A stretch of 33,812 nt of DNA from contig PLFE01000050.1 of assembly GCA_003136675.1 (NCBI GenBank), forward strand, positions 36,401-70,212, read 5' to 3'. A program made the position numbers and the translations under genes. Positions 1-7,794 of the stretch are shown in pieces; the stretch's first letter is position 1; each line of letters starts with the position of its first letter. This DNA is from Bryobacterales bacterium (GTDB lineage Bacteria > Acidobacteriota > Terriglobia > Bryobacterales > Bryobacteraceae). The notes below the pieces were generated by a model. It saw only the letters and a program-made list of their open reading frames with translations, was not told where the DNA came from and did no database searches.

Positions 1-570
1 CGTATCTTTCTCGAAAATGAAAGCGGAAATACCATGCTGGGAAGCGGAACGCTCCGTCACCGCCATACCCACGCAGACGTCCGCGTAATGCGCGTTCGTC
101 GTGAAGGTTTTCGATCCGTTCACTAACCAGCTCTCGCCCTCTCGCACCGCTGTGGTCCGTGTGCCGGCGGCGTCCGATCCCGCTTCGGGCTCGGTGAGCG
201 ACCAGCAGCCGATCCATTCGCCCGTCGTCAACTTCGGAAGATAGCGTTGCTTCTGCTCTTCGCTGCCGGCTTTGTAGATGTGATTGCTGCAAAGCGAAGT
301 ATGCGCGGCCAGAATGATACCCACAGAGCCATCCACGCGCGAAAGCTCTTCGATGATGATGGAGTATTCGACGTAGCCGAGGCCGGCGCCCCCATATTCT
401 TCCGGGAAGATCGAGCCCAGGTAGCCCAGCTTCCCCAGCTTCTTGATCACCTCGAGCGGAAAGGTTTGGTTCTCGTCCCACTCAAGCACATTCGGAGCGA
501 TCTCGCGGGTAGCGAAGTCGCGAACTTCCCGGCGCAGTTGGTTCTGCTCCGGCGTGTAATCAAAGTCCAT
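1..570 (-). CDS. Acyl-CoA dehydrogenase, N-terminal part (runs off the window)
   Basis: FAD-dependent acyl-CoA dehydrogenases oxidise acyl-CoA thioesters to trans-2-enoyl-CoA and pass the electrons to ETF. The 190 visible codons, read from an ATG at 570, start with the typical alpha-helical domain (MDFDYTPEQNQLRREVRDFA) and continue through FPEEYGGAGLGYVEY. Around residues 129-142 lies CWSLTEPEAGSDA, the flavin/substrate-binding signature of the family, followed by the beta domain (WLVNGSKTFTTNA). The usual length is about 380 residues, so the C-terminal half with the catalytic glutamate lies beyond base 1. The start codon sits 2 nt after the stop of the upstream oxidoreductase gene, which suggests co-transcription and translational coupling. 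Chain-length specificity cannot be read from this part; short-chain (butyryl-CoA type) is plausible. The family call is secure. Confidence 0.93.
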   Translation of the reverse strand, partial: MDFDYTPEQNQLRREVRDFATREIAPNVLEWDENQTFPLEVIKKLGKLGYLGSIFPEEYGGAGLGYVEYSIIIEELSRVDGSVGIILAAHTSLCSNHIYKAGSEEQKQRYLPKLTTGEWIGCWSLTEPEAGSDAAGTRTTAVREGESWLVNGSKTFTTNAHYADVCVGMAVTERSASQHGISAFIFEKDT

Positions 571-572
571 AA

Positions 573-1772
573 CTAGATGATTTCTTCGCGTGTGGAATCC
601 CAGTGCACGGTACGGCCCTGGAGATAACTTTCAACCGCCATCCGGCAGGCGATGGAAACCTTGAAGCCTAACTCGAAAGGACAGTTCGTCGCCTTGTTCC
701 TGCGGATCGATTCCAGGAAATCCTGCATGTGAGCCCGCGGTGCGGTAGGCGCGGTTCCCACGCTCTCAGGCACGTCTTTCAGGTTCACCTTTTGCGGCTC
801 ATACCGAATCTGCTGGCTGCGGGAAATGGTGCCGTCGGTACCCAACACGTCCTCGGTGACGCCTAACTCGTTATTGCCGAATCCCGAGTCCCAACTGAAC
901 AGAATCTCTTCCGGCTGCTGCATCGCAACGGCCATGGTATCGGGCACCTCGCGGCCGTCTTTCCAAAGATAGATGCCGCCCGTCATGTTCACCGATTTTG
1001 GAATCTGCAAGTTCATTACCTTGTACCAGAAAGCCACCTGGTGACACATGTTCTCGTAGACGTTGCCGCCCGAGTAATCCCAAAAAAATCGCCAGTTGAC
1101 GTAGCGATTCGCGTCGAAAGCATGCGGCGAGGCCGAGCCCAGGAAAGAAGGCCACAGAATGGATTCGGGCGTCATGTCGGGCGAGACCGGCCGCGCCCAC
1201 TGCGGCTTGCCGTGAGGCGTATTGCGGAACATGTGCGCGTGAATGGCCGTCACTTTTCCCACGCGGCCCGAAGCCAGAAACTGCGCGGCGTCCGTCACGT
1301 GACCGGAAGAACAGGCCTGGTGCCCGATCTGGACCGTGAGCTTGCCATGCGCGCCCTGATAGGCCAGCCGCATGCGCTTGGCATGTTCCACCGTGAAGGC
1401 CATCGTCTTTTCCTGGTAGCAGTGTTTGCCGGCTTCCATGCAGGCGACGAAGTGTTCCGCGTGCAGGTGCTGCGGCGTGGCCACCAGAATGGCGTCGATC
1501 GCGGGGTTCTCCAGCATGAGCCGGTGATCGTAATAGCGCTGCGCTTTCGGGAATTCTTTGCCTGCTGTTTCCAGGCGGTTATTGTAGATGTCGCAAAGAG
1601 CGACGACCTGCGTACCGGGACACGCCGCGGCCTCGCGCAGAATCTGCATCCCTCGGTCGCCTGCACCGATGATGCCGATGCGGACGCGCTCGTTTGCGCC
1701 CAGAACGCTCGGAGCGAGCGTTCCGGCGAGTCCCGTGGCGACGGTGCCGATGAAGTTCCGGCGGGAGTGCAT
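573..1772 (-). CDS. Tat-exported Gfo/Idh/MocA family oxidoreductase
   Basis: A 399-residue NAD(P)-dependent oxidoreductase of the Gfo/Idh/MocA family, whose members mostly act on sugars, inositols and their derivatives. The N-terminus MHSRRNFIGTVATGLAG carries a twin-arginine motif followed by a hydrophobic stretch, so the protein is probably exported folded. The Rossmann dinucleotide motif GIIGAGDRG follows at about residues 33-41. CYQEKTMAF near residue 120 corresponds to the family EKP motif, with Thr in place of Pro. Length is normal for the family. Such Tat-exported members are frequent in Acidobacteriota and Planctomycetes; their substrates are mostly unknown. It is the first gene of a minus-strand pair, with the acyl-CoA dehydrogenase starting 2 nt after its stop. 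No metabolic link between the two is obvious, and the substrate cannot be assigned. Confidence 0.9.
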   Translation of the reverse strand: MHSRRNFIGTVATGLAGTLAPSVLGANERVRIGIIGAGDRGMQILREAAACPGTQVVALCDIYNNRLETAGKEFPKAQRYYDHRLMLENPAIDAILVATPQHLHAEHFVACMEAGKHCYQEKTMAFTVEHAKRMRLAYQGAHGKLTVQIGHQACSSGHVTDAAQFLASGRVGKVTAIHAHMFRNTPHGKPQWARPVSPDMTPESILWPSFLGSASPHAFDANRYVNWRFFWDYSGGNVYENMCHQVAFWYKVMNLQIPKSVNMTGGIYLWKDGREVPDTMAVAMQQPEEILFSWDSGFGNNELGVTEDVLGTDGTISRSQQIRYEPQKVNLKDVPESVGTAPTAPRAHMQDFLESIRRNKATNCPFELGFKVSIACRMAVESYLQGRTVHWDSTREEII

Positions 1773-1821
1773 TCTAGTCTAGATGTTAGCAGTTGAAGCA
1801 CGCAGGTGGTGGAATGACCAG

Positions 1822-1827
1822 AAAGGA
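1822..1827 (+). promoter_or_regulatory. Ribosome binding site that favours the 1835 start
   Basis: AAAGGA lies 7 nt upstream of the ATG at 1835. The reading frame remains open upstream to a TTG at 1793 and an ATG at 1814, but this Shine-Dalgarno and the point at which family similarity begins favour 1835. A GGTGG stretch before 1814 keeps that start possible. Confidence 0.55.
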
Positions 1828-1834
1828 CCCGTTA

Positions 1835-2743
1835 ATGAAACACGCGAACAACGCCGCAGATCTTTGGCCTGAGCTGAACTGGGCGGATTGGAGCGCAACC
1901 GCGGACACGCTGCACATGTGGACGCAGATTGTGGGCAAGACGCGCCTGGCGCTGAGCCCCCTGCAGGCCCACTGGTGGAACGTTCCACTTTATGTCAGCG
2001 CACGCGGCCTCAGCACCGCGGCGATGCCATATGGCGCCGAACTGCTGGAGATTGAGTTCGACTTCGTGAGCCACGATCTGCGCTTCCGGCTGAGTGACGG
2101 CGCCTGCCTCGCGACGCCGCTGAAGGCGCAGACGGTGGCGGAGTTTTACAGCAACTACCAGCGGAGTCTGGCAGCCCTGGGCGTCGCGGTGAAGATCCAC
2201 CCGGTGCCTGTGGAACTGAAAGACCCGATTCCGTTTGAGGAGGACCGTGTACATGCCTCGTACGACCCGGACGCCGCGCATCGTTTTTGGCGCGTGCTGG
2301 TGAGGAGCGATGAAATTTTTCAGCAGTTTTCGTCGCGATTCGTGGGAAAGATCAGCCCGGTTCACTTCTTCTGGGGAAGTTTCGATCTGGCGGTCACGCG
2401 TTTCTCGGGACGCCGCGCTCCGGCTCGCAAGGGCGCGGACGCGATTACGCGAGAGGCTTACTCGCATGAGGTGATCAGCGCGGGATTTTGGCCAGGGAAC
2501 GGAGGCTTTGGCGATGCCGCGTTCTACTGCTATTCTGCCCCAGCGCCCGCGGGCCTGGACGCGGCGAAGATCCAGCCACCTTCCGCCGGCTACAACTCCG
2601 CGCTGGGAGAGTTCATTCTGAAATATGAGGATCTGCGGGCCGAAGCTTCACCGGACGACGCGCTGCTCGAATTCCTGCAGAGTTCGTACGAAGCCGGGGC
2701 GAATCTGGCGAAATGGGATCGAGGGTTGCTGGAAAGATCGTAG
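1835..2743 (+). CDS. DUF5996 family protein
   Basis: A 302-residue protein that I recognise as DUF5996, a family with no established function. Characteristic stretches near the N-terminus are WPELNWADWSATADTLHMW, QIVGKTRLALSPLQAHWWN and LYVSARGLSTAAMPYG, followed by the acidic strand ELLEIEFDFVSHDLRF. The C-terminal half includes FFWGSFDLAVTRFSGRRAP and SAGFWPGNGGFGDAAFYCY, both typical of the family. There is no signal peptide or membrane segment, so it is probably cytoplasmic. It stands alone on the plus strand, transcribed away from the oxidoreductase gene across a 62-nt gap, and converges with the M24 peptidase gene. The aromatic-rich conserved blocks look like a ligand pocket, but that is only an impression. 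Confidence 0.85.
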   Translation: MKHANNAADLWPELNWADWSATADTLHMWTQIVGKTRLALSPLQAHWWNVPLYVSARGLSTAAMPYGAELLEIEFDFVSHDLRFRLSDGACLATPLKAQTVAEFYSNYQRSLAALGVAVKIHPVPVELKDPIPFEEDRVHASYDPDAAHRFWRVLVRSDEIFQQFSSRFVGKISPVHFFWGSFDLAVTRFSGRRAPARKGADAITREAYSHEVISAGFWPGNGGFGDAAFYCYSAPAPAGLDAAKIQPPSAGYNSALGEFILKYEDLRAEASPDDALLEFLQSSYEAGANLAKWDRGLLERS

Positions 2744-2778
2744 GGGAGCGCGTGACACGGAAGCCCACGCCACCCGCG

Positions 2779-3855
2779 CTATAGCTCGATCAACTCTTTC
2801 GTCGTGGGGGTCAGCACCTCGCAGCCGGATTCCGTCACTACCACCGTATCTTCAATCCGGATTCCGCCCCAGCCTTCGAAGTAAACTCCCGGCTCAATGG
2901 TAATCACGAAGCCGGTTTCAAGCACGATGTCGCCCTTTTCCCCAATGCGTGGGGGCTCGTGAATCTCCAGGCCCAAACCGTGGCCCGTCGAATGGACGAA
3001 CGCCTGCCCGTGGCCCGATTTAGTGAGGGCTTTTCGCGCCGCGCGGTCTACTTCTCCCGCAGTCACGCCAGGGCGCACGGCGTCGATTGCAGCGAGCTGG
3101 GCGTCCAGCACGTCGCGATAAACCTGCTTGAAAGCCTTGGGCGCCTTCCCGGCATGCAGAGTGCGCGTCATATCGCTGGCGTAGCCCGCCTGGAAGCAGC
3201 CCATGTCGATCAGCAAAATGGTTTTCCCCGCGATCTTTTCGCTGGTGGGGCGTGCGTGGGGGAACGCGCTCCGCTCCCCCGACGCGACGATGGTTTCGAA
3301 TGCCGGGGCTTCGGCGCCAGCTCGGCGTGCCTGGTAATCAATCTCCGCCGCCAGTTCGCTTTCCCGCATGCCCGGCCGGAAACTCTTCAAGGCGCGGCGG
3401 AATGCGCGCGAATTGGTTTCCACCGAATCGCGGATGAGGGCGATTTCCTCAGGCAACTTCACCATACGCAGATTCTCCACGGCGTTGGTCACCGGGACCA
3501 ATTCACAAGCTGCGGGCAACGCGTTCCGCAGCGCTTCCCAGGTTTCGAAACTGATTCGGTTGCGCTCCACACCCAGCCGCTTGAATTTGCGGCGCTTGGC
3601 GATATCGGCGGCCAGAGCGCCCAGCGGCCCTTTCCCCACTCGCACCGGGAGTTGCGTTTGCCGCGCGGCTTGAAGGGTATAGCGCGGGTCGGTGAGTAAT
3701 GTCGCGCCGCCGGCCGTTACCAGCAGCAGGGCGTTACTCCCGGTGAAACCGGAAAGATAACGGATGTTGGGCGGCCCGCTGATCAACAGGGCGTCCAATC
3801 TTCCCTCGGCGCCTCCGAGCGACGGTTTCAGGGCCCTCAGGCGACTATCGGACAT
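2779..3855 (-). CDS. M24 family Xaa-Pro aminopeptidase
   Basis: Metallopeptidase of the pita-bread (M24) fold that removes N-terminal residues preceding proline; 358 residues from the ATG at 3855. The creatinase-type N-terminal domain is visible (LDALLISGPPNIRYLSGFTG). All five dinuclear metal ligands are present: Asp217 and Asp228 (IDMGCFQAGYASDMTRT), His292 (HSTGHGLGLEIHEPP), Glu321 (ITIEPGVY) and Glu335 (GGIRIEDT), so it should be active. The frame stays open upstream to 3915, but that extension lies inside the preceding gene and does not look like this family. The ATG at 3855 overlaps the end of the lipoprotein gene by 11 nt (ATGTCCGATAG), which points to translational coupling. There is no signal peptide, so it is probably cytoplasmic and involved in peptide turnover. 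Confidence 0.93.
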   Translation of the reverse strand: MSDSRLRALKPSLGGAEGRLDALLISGPPNIRYLSGFTGSNALLLVTAGGATLLTDPRYTLQAARQTQLPVRVGKGPLGALAADIAKRRKFKRLGVERNRISFETWEALRNALPAACELVPVTNAVENLRMVKLPEEIALIRDSVETNSRAFRRALKSFRPGMRESELAAEIDYQARRAGAEAPAFETIVASGERSAFPHARPTSEKIAGKTILLIDMGCFQAGYASDMTRTLHAGKAPKAFKQVYRDVLDAQLAAIDAVRPGVTAGEVDRAARKALTKSGHGQAFVHSTGHGLGLEIHEPPRIGEKGDIVLETGFVITIEPGVYFEGWGGIRIEDTVVVTESGCEVLTPTTKELIEL

Positions 3856-4447
3856 TGAGCAGATCCTCGGCCAATACCTGGGCCCGGCTCGCCAGGGCAT
3901 CGGCCTGGCGGACATCGTTGCGGGCCAGAGCCTGGGCTGCCTGGTCGATAAAGTAATGGAGACGGCCGCGAGTCACATCCGCGTCTTTCCCTTTCCTGCT
4001 CGCAAGTTTTGGTTCCATGGCCTTCAGCGCGTCAATGCGCTTCTGAATCATATCCGACTTGGGCAGGTTGGGGTCAACCGGTACCAGCGGGGTTCGGCTG
4101 GAAGCTTTTGCGGGCTCCGGCCCCGGGTTTGGTTCGGAGGGTTCGGCTTCGCGCTTCACCGCCGTTGGAGCGCGGTGAGGCGGCGTGCGTGCCGGTTGGG
4201 TTTCGGCAACCGCGGGTTGAGCCGGCTGCTCCCGCTTGAGAATCGCCTCGGGTGGCACGGGCTGCGGGTCGGGAAGTTCCAGAACGGTTTGAGGGAAGAT
4301 CAGCGCGGGTGGATCGGGTTTGGGTGCGGGCGGGGTTGGGACGGCTGCGAGTTTGGGGGAGTTGGCTGCACAGCCAGTAAGAAGGATCGTGAACGCAAGG
4401 GCGAAGGCTCCGCGCCGCCACTGATTAGTAAGCCAGCAGTTTTTCAA
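3845..4447 (-). CDS. Proline-rich lipoprotein of unknown function
   Basis: A predicted lipoprotein of about 200 residues. The best start is a TTG at 4447, giving [19 protein letters not shown] and then ILLTGC. This has a basic n-region (RR), a hydrophobic core and the lipobox LTGC with the lipidated cysteine at residue 26. The mature part opens with a long proline/alanine-rich stretch (residues about 30-120), probably an extended spacer through the periplasm. It ends in a helical domain of about 75 residues (from [20 protein letters not shown] to the C-terminus) rich in Ala and Arg, resembling a short helical hairpin. The start lies inside the last codons of the E1 gene, and the end overlaps the M24 gene. 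No clear ATG or strong Shine-Dalgarno exists, so the exact start is uncertain. The family is not recognised. Confidence 0.7.
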   Translation of the reverse strand: MKNCWLTNQWRRGAFALAFTILLTGCAANSPKLAAVPTPPAPKPDPPALIFPQTVLELPDPQPVPPEAILKREQPAQPAVAETQPARTPPHRAPTAVKREAEPSEPNPGPEPAKASSRTPLVPVDPNLPKSDMIQKRIDALKAMEPKLASRKGKDADVTRGRLHYFIDQAAQALARNDVRQADALASRAQVLAEDLLNVR

Positions 4448-6533
4448 TCTCGGCCACCAGATTTTCGGTCTGCGGGAGGATCTCATCTTCCAGGCTCGGA
4501 TGGTACGCCACCCAGGTGTCCTTCGCGCCGACGCGTCGGATCGGGGCGTCCAGATTTGAAAACAACTCATCCCCGATGCGCGCGGCGATTTCCGCGCCGA
4601 ATCCAAAGCTGAGGCAATCCTCATGCACAATCAAAACGCGCGCGGTTTTGGTGACCGATTCCGCGATGGCCGCCCAGTCATAGGGCGCGAGGGACCGCAG
4701 ATCGATCACCTCCACGCTCGCGTCCGGATTGCGCCGCTCCACCTGCACGGCCGCTTGGAGCGCTTTCTGCACCAGCGCGCCATAGGTGATGACGGAGACC
4801 GAAGTCCCCGGCTTCATCAGCCGGGCTTTGCCGAGCGGAATCATGTAATCCGGCCCCGGATGAGCGGAGCGGTTGTACGGCTCGCGATACAGGCGCTTAT
4901 GTTCCAGGAACAGCACCGGGTCGTCACAACGGATGGCTGTTCGCAAAAGCCCGCAGGCATCCAGCGCATTCGAGGGGAATACGACGCGCAAGCCAGGAAT
5001 GTGCGTGAATAATACCTCTCCGCACTGGCTGTGGTAAACGGAGCCGCCGTTGAGATATCCGCCAATGGGGATGCGCAGGACTAGAGGGCACGACCATGCC
5101 CCGGCGGATCGCCAGCGGAGGCTGGCCATTTCATCGCGAATCTGCATCATCGCCGGCCAGACGTAGTCGAAGAACTGAATCTCGGCGACGGGCTTCAATC
5201 CCGCAGTGGCCATGCCGATGGCGCGTCCCGCGATGCCGGCTTCTGCGATGGGAGTGTTGAACACGCGCCGGCCGCCAAACGCCCGCTGCAAGCCGTGGGT
5301 GACCTTGAAAACGCCACCCTTGCCTTTCACTTCCCCAAGGCTTGCTTCACGGCTGCAATCCGCCACGTCCTCGCCGAAGACCATCATGCGCGGGTCCCGC
5401 GCCATCTCTTCGTGCAGGGTGGAGTTAATCAGGTCCACCATGGTTCGTGCATCGCCGGTGAATTTCGGCTCGGTTTCAAACTCGGCTGAAGTGGGGTCCA
5501 CCGTTTCGGAATAAAGGTGAGCGTATACAGTATCCGTGGCGGGCGGTTCTGCCTTGCCCGCGCGCTGCGCCGCTTCCTGCACCACGTGGTCCACCTCGGT
5601 TTGCAGGTTCTCCATTTCGTGGCTGTCGATGTGGCCGTTTTCGGTGAGCCATCTCCGGAAGCAGGCGACCGGGTCGCGGGCGGCTTCCGACTTGCGCTCC
5701 GCCTCGGTCTGGTAGAGCCGGTCGTCATCCGAAAGTGAGTGGGAGTAGAGCCGGACAACATGCGCGTGGACCAGCGCGGGTCCACGGCCTTCGCGGCAGT
5801 AGTCGATCGCCTCGGAAAGTGCGCGGTGGCTGGCGATGAGATCGGTACCATCCACCTCCACCCGGAGAAGATCGGGGAAACCGGAGAGCACCGCGGAAAT
5901 ACTGCCGCCGGGCGTTTGCTGTTCGTGAGGGACGCTGATGGCCCATCCGTTATCTTCGATGAGGAAGAGAATGGGGAGCCGGTTGACGGTGGCCGCGCTC
6001 ATGGCCTCCCAGAATTCGCCCTCGCTGGTAGCGCCTTCACCGGAGGAGACGAGGACGATCTTGCCGGAATCGGGGTCGGCGATGCGCAATGCCTCGGCGC
6101 ATCCCACGGCCTGCACATACTGGGTTCCCGTGGGGGAAGAACCCGCCACGATTTTAAGCGCGGTGGAACTCCAGTGCGAGGGCATCTGGCGCCCGCCCGA
6201 AGACGGGTCCGACGCCGCACCGAAAGCCTGCAGAAACATATCGTGCGCGGACATACCAAGCGCGAGGCACAGAGCTCGATCGCGGTAATAGGGATAAACC
6301 CAATCCTCACCGGGGCGCAGCAGCATGCCTGCGGCAACTTGTACCGCTTCGTGGCCCGCGCAACTGATCTGGAAGAAGATCTTGTTCTGGCGCTTCAGGA
6401 GGACTTCGCGGTCGTCGATACGCCGGGACATCTGCATGGTCCGGAACGCTCTGACCAGCGCCTGCGAAGACAGACCTGCACCCGAAACGGGGGTTTCCGC
6501 AATCTCTTCCATTTTGAATTCTCTGGTTGCCAC
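4425..6533 (-). CDS. 2-oxoacid dehydrogenase E1, alpha and beta subunits fused
   Basis: Thiamine-diphosphate-dependent E1 of a 2-oxoacid dehydrogenase complex, which decarboxylates pyruvate or branched-chain 2-oxoacids and transfers the acyl group to lipoyl-E2. Both subunits are on one 702-residue chain. The alpha-like part (about 25-330) has the TPP/Mg site from [14 protein letters not shown] to [10 protein letters not shown] (165-200) and the loop [13 protein letters not shown] (263-275), equivalent to the conserved HSxSDD loop. The beta-like part (about 365-702) has [16 protein letters not shown] with Glu431, [12 protein letters not shown] and YHSQ with His501. The start is a GTG preceded by GGGGAAG. 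Similarity leans toward branched-chain (BCKDH) E1, but substrate choice is not certain. No E2 or E3 gene is nearby. Its 3' end overlaps the lipoprotein start. Confidence 0.92.
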   Translation of the reverse strand: MATREFKMEEIAETPVSGAGLSSQALVRAFRTMQMSRRIDDREVLLKRQNKIFFQISCAGHEAVQVAAGMLLRPGEDWVYPYYRDRALCLALGMSAHDMFLQAFGAASDPSSGGRQMPSHWSSTALKIVAGSSPTGTQYVQAVGCAEALRIADPDSGKIVLVSSGEGATSEGEFWEAMSAATVNRLPILFLIEDNGWAISVPHEQQTPGGSISAVLSGFPDLLRVEVDGTDLIASHRALSEAIDYCREGRGPALVHAHVVRLYSHSLSDDDRLYQTEAERKSEAARDPVACFRRWLTENGHIDSHEMENLQTEVDHVVQEAAQRAGKAEPPATDTVYAHLYSETVDPTSAEFETEPKFTGDARTMVDLINSTLHEEMARDPRMMVFGEDVADCSREASLGEVKGKGGVFKVTHGLQRAFGGRRVFNTPIAEAGIAGRAIGMATAGLKPVAEIQFFDYVWPAMMQIRDEMASLRWRSAGAWSCPLVLRIPIGGYLNGGSVYHSQCGEVLFTHIPGLRVVFPSNALDACGLLRTAIRCDDPVLFLEHKRLYREPYNRSAHPGPDYMIPLGKARLMKPGTSVSVITYGALVQKALQAAVQVERRNPDASVEVIDLRSLAPYDWAAIAESVTKTARVLIVHEDCLSFGFGAEIAARIGDELFSNLDAPIRRVGAKDTWVAYHPSLEDEILPQTENLVAEIEKLLAY

Positions 6534-6587
6534 GTGACTTCCCCAGATTAGTGTACTGCCAATGCGATCAGGTTTGTTATCAGGTTT

Positions 6588-7664
6588 TTATCTCAGAATC
6601 CCGGTGTGTCCCAGTGAGTACCTGCCGGGTTGCGGATAGACGCATAAACCGTGCGGTCCGCCGCCCACTTTAACCCGTGCGAGCAAGTGGCCATCATTCG
6701 TATCGATGGCGTAGACTTCGCCCCTATAACGGCCAGAGAGCCAGAGCACTTTTCCATCCGCGGAGACGCCGCCCATATCTGGAGTGCCATCGGGAATTTC
6801 CCATCTCTTGGCCACCTGGCGCGTTTTGAAATCGATCAGCGAGATGCTGCCCTCGCCGCGATTCGAAACATAAAGCCACTTGGAGTCACGGCTGGGGTAG
6901 AGGCCGTGCGCGCCCTTACCGGTGGGGATGAAACCGAGCTTCTTGAACGAATAGGGATCGATCATATAGACCCCGTTCGCCTCCATGTCCGCCACATAAA
7001 AGACTTTCCCGTCGGGCGAGGTTTTGACGTCCTGGGGCATACCGCCCTGTTTGAGCGGCAGAACCCCCAAGACCTTCTGCTGCGCGACGTCGACCTTGAT
7101 CAGCGATCCCGAAAACTCGCAGGAGGCGATCAGAAAAGTCCCATCGGGGGAAAAATCCATGTGATCCACCCCTTTACAGGGAACCTTCAGGGCGTGTTTC
7201 AACTCCCAGGTGTGGGGATCGCGGAAATCGAGTTCGTGCAGACGCTCAGCGACAACAATGGCGTACTTGCCGTCCGGCGTGTAATACATATTGTACGGAT
7301 CGAGAACTTTGATCGTCTTGCCCACCTTTCCGGTGGCCGGATCGATGTGGGTAATGCTGTCTCCGAGGTCGTTCAGCACCCAGAGATCTTTCAGGTCCCA
7401 GGACGGCGTGACGTGTTGGGGCTGCCGGCCGACGTCGAAGTGGTTAATGATCTTAAATGTTTTGGGATCAATCACATCCACCGTGTTGCTTTTGCTGTTG
7501 GGGACGTAGATCAAGGAGGGGAAGTGCTTCACGACCGGGCTGAGCAGGCCAGGGCGGCCGGCCGCGTAGAGGTCATTTGGATCGGTTACCGGGGGCATTC
7601 CGGGAAGGCTTGCGGCGGCTGCGGAACCGGCGAGGAGGAGAAGGAATAGAACTGTTGCTCTCAC
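6588..7664 (-). CDS. Secreted YVTN-type beta-propeller protein
   Basis: A 358-residue exported protein with a signal peptide (MRATVLFLLLLAGSAAAASL) and a seven-bladed propeller of YVTN/cytochrome-d1-like repeats. Successive blades show the pattern of repeat strand, then SPDGK turn: YVPNSKSNTVDVIDPKTFK, WVLNDLGDSITHIDPATGK, FSPDGTFLIASCEFSGSL, TSPDGKVFYVADMEANGV, YVSNRGEGSISLIDFKTRQ and LSGRYRGEVYAIDTNDGH. No haem-binding CXXCH and no catalytic motif is visible, so it is more likely a binding or scaffold protein than an enzyme. It is transcribed away from the BACON protein gene across 130 nt. The start is a GTG without a Shine-Dalgarno; a TAGAAT hexamer lies 6 nt upstream. The precise role is unknown. 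Confidence 0.85.
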   Translation of the reverse strand: MRATVLFLLLLAGSAAAASLPGMPPVTDPNDLYAAGRPGLLSPVVKHFPSLIYVPNSKSNTVDVIDPKTFKIINHFDVGRQPQHVTPSWDLKDLWVLNDLGDSITHIDPATGKVGKTIKVLDPYNMYYTPDGKYAIVVAERLHELDFRDPHTWELKHALKVPCKGVDHMDFSPDGTFLIASCEFSGSLIKVDVAQQKVLGVLPLKQGGMPQDVKTSPDGKVFYVADMEANGVYMIDPYSFKKLGFIPTGKGAHGLYPSRDSKWLYVSNRGEGSISLIDFKTRQVAKRWEIPDGTPDMGGVSADGKVLWLSGRYRGEVYAIDTNDGHLLARVKVGGGPHGLCVYPQPGRYSLGHTGILR

Positions 7665-7794
7665 GAGTTGATTCTAAGCGATTCGGCTGGGGCCGAGAGT
7701 ACTACCCCGCTCAGGACTTCGCCTGACCAGTTTCCTGCTTTTCTTTGCAATTCCCATCACGCGATAGAAGTAGAATCACAGGAAGCCTACTTTT

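Noticed and set aside
1041..1796. 251-codon plus-strand frame opposite the Gfo/Idh/MocA gene
   Set aside because: It is antisense to a well-supported enzyme, Arg/His-rich as expected of GC-rich shadow frames, and has no recognisable domain.
2747..2780. Inverted repeat AGCGCG...CGCGCT between the convergent DUF5996 and M24 genes, as a bidirectional terminator
   Set aside because: The loop is 22 nt, no T-tract follows on either strand, and one arm overlaps the M24 stop codon.
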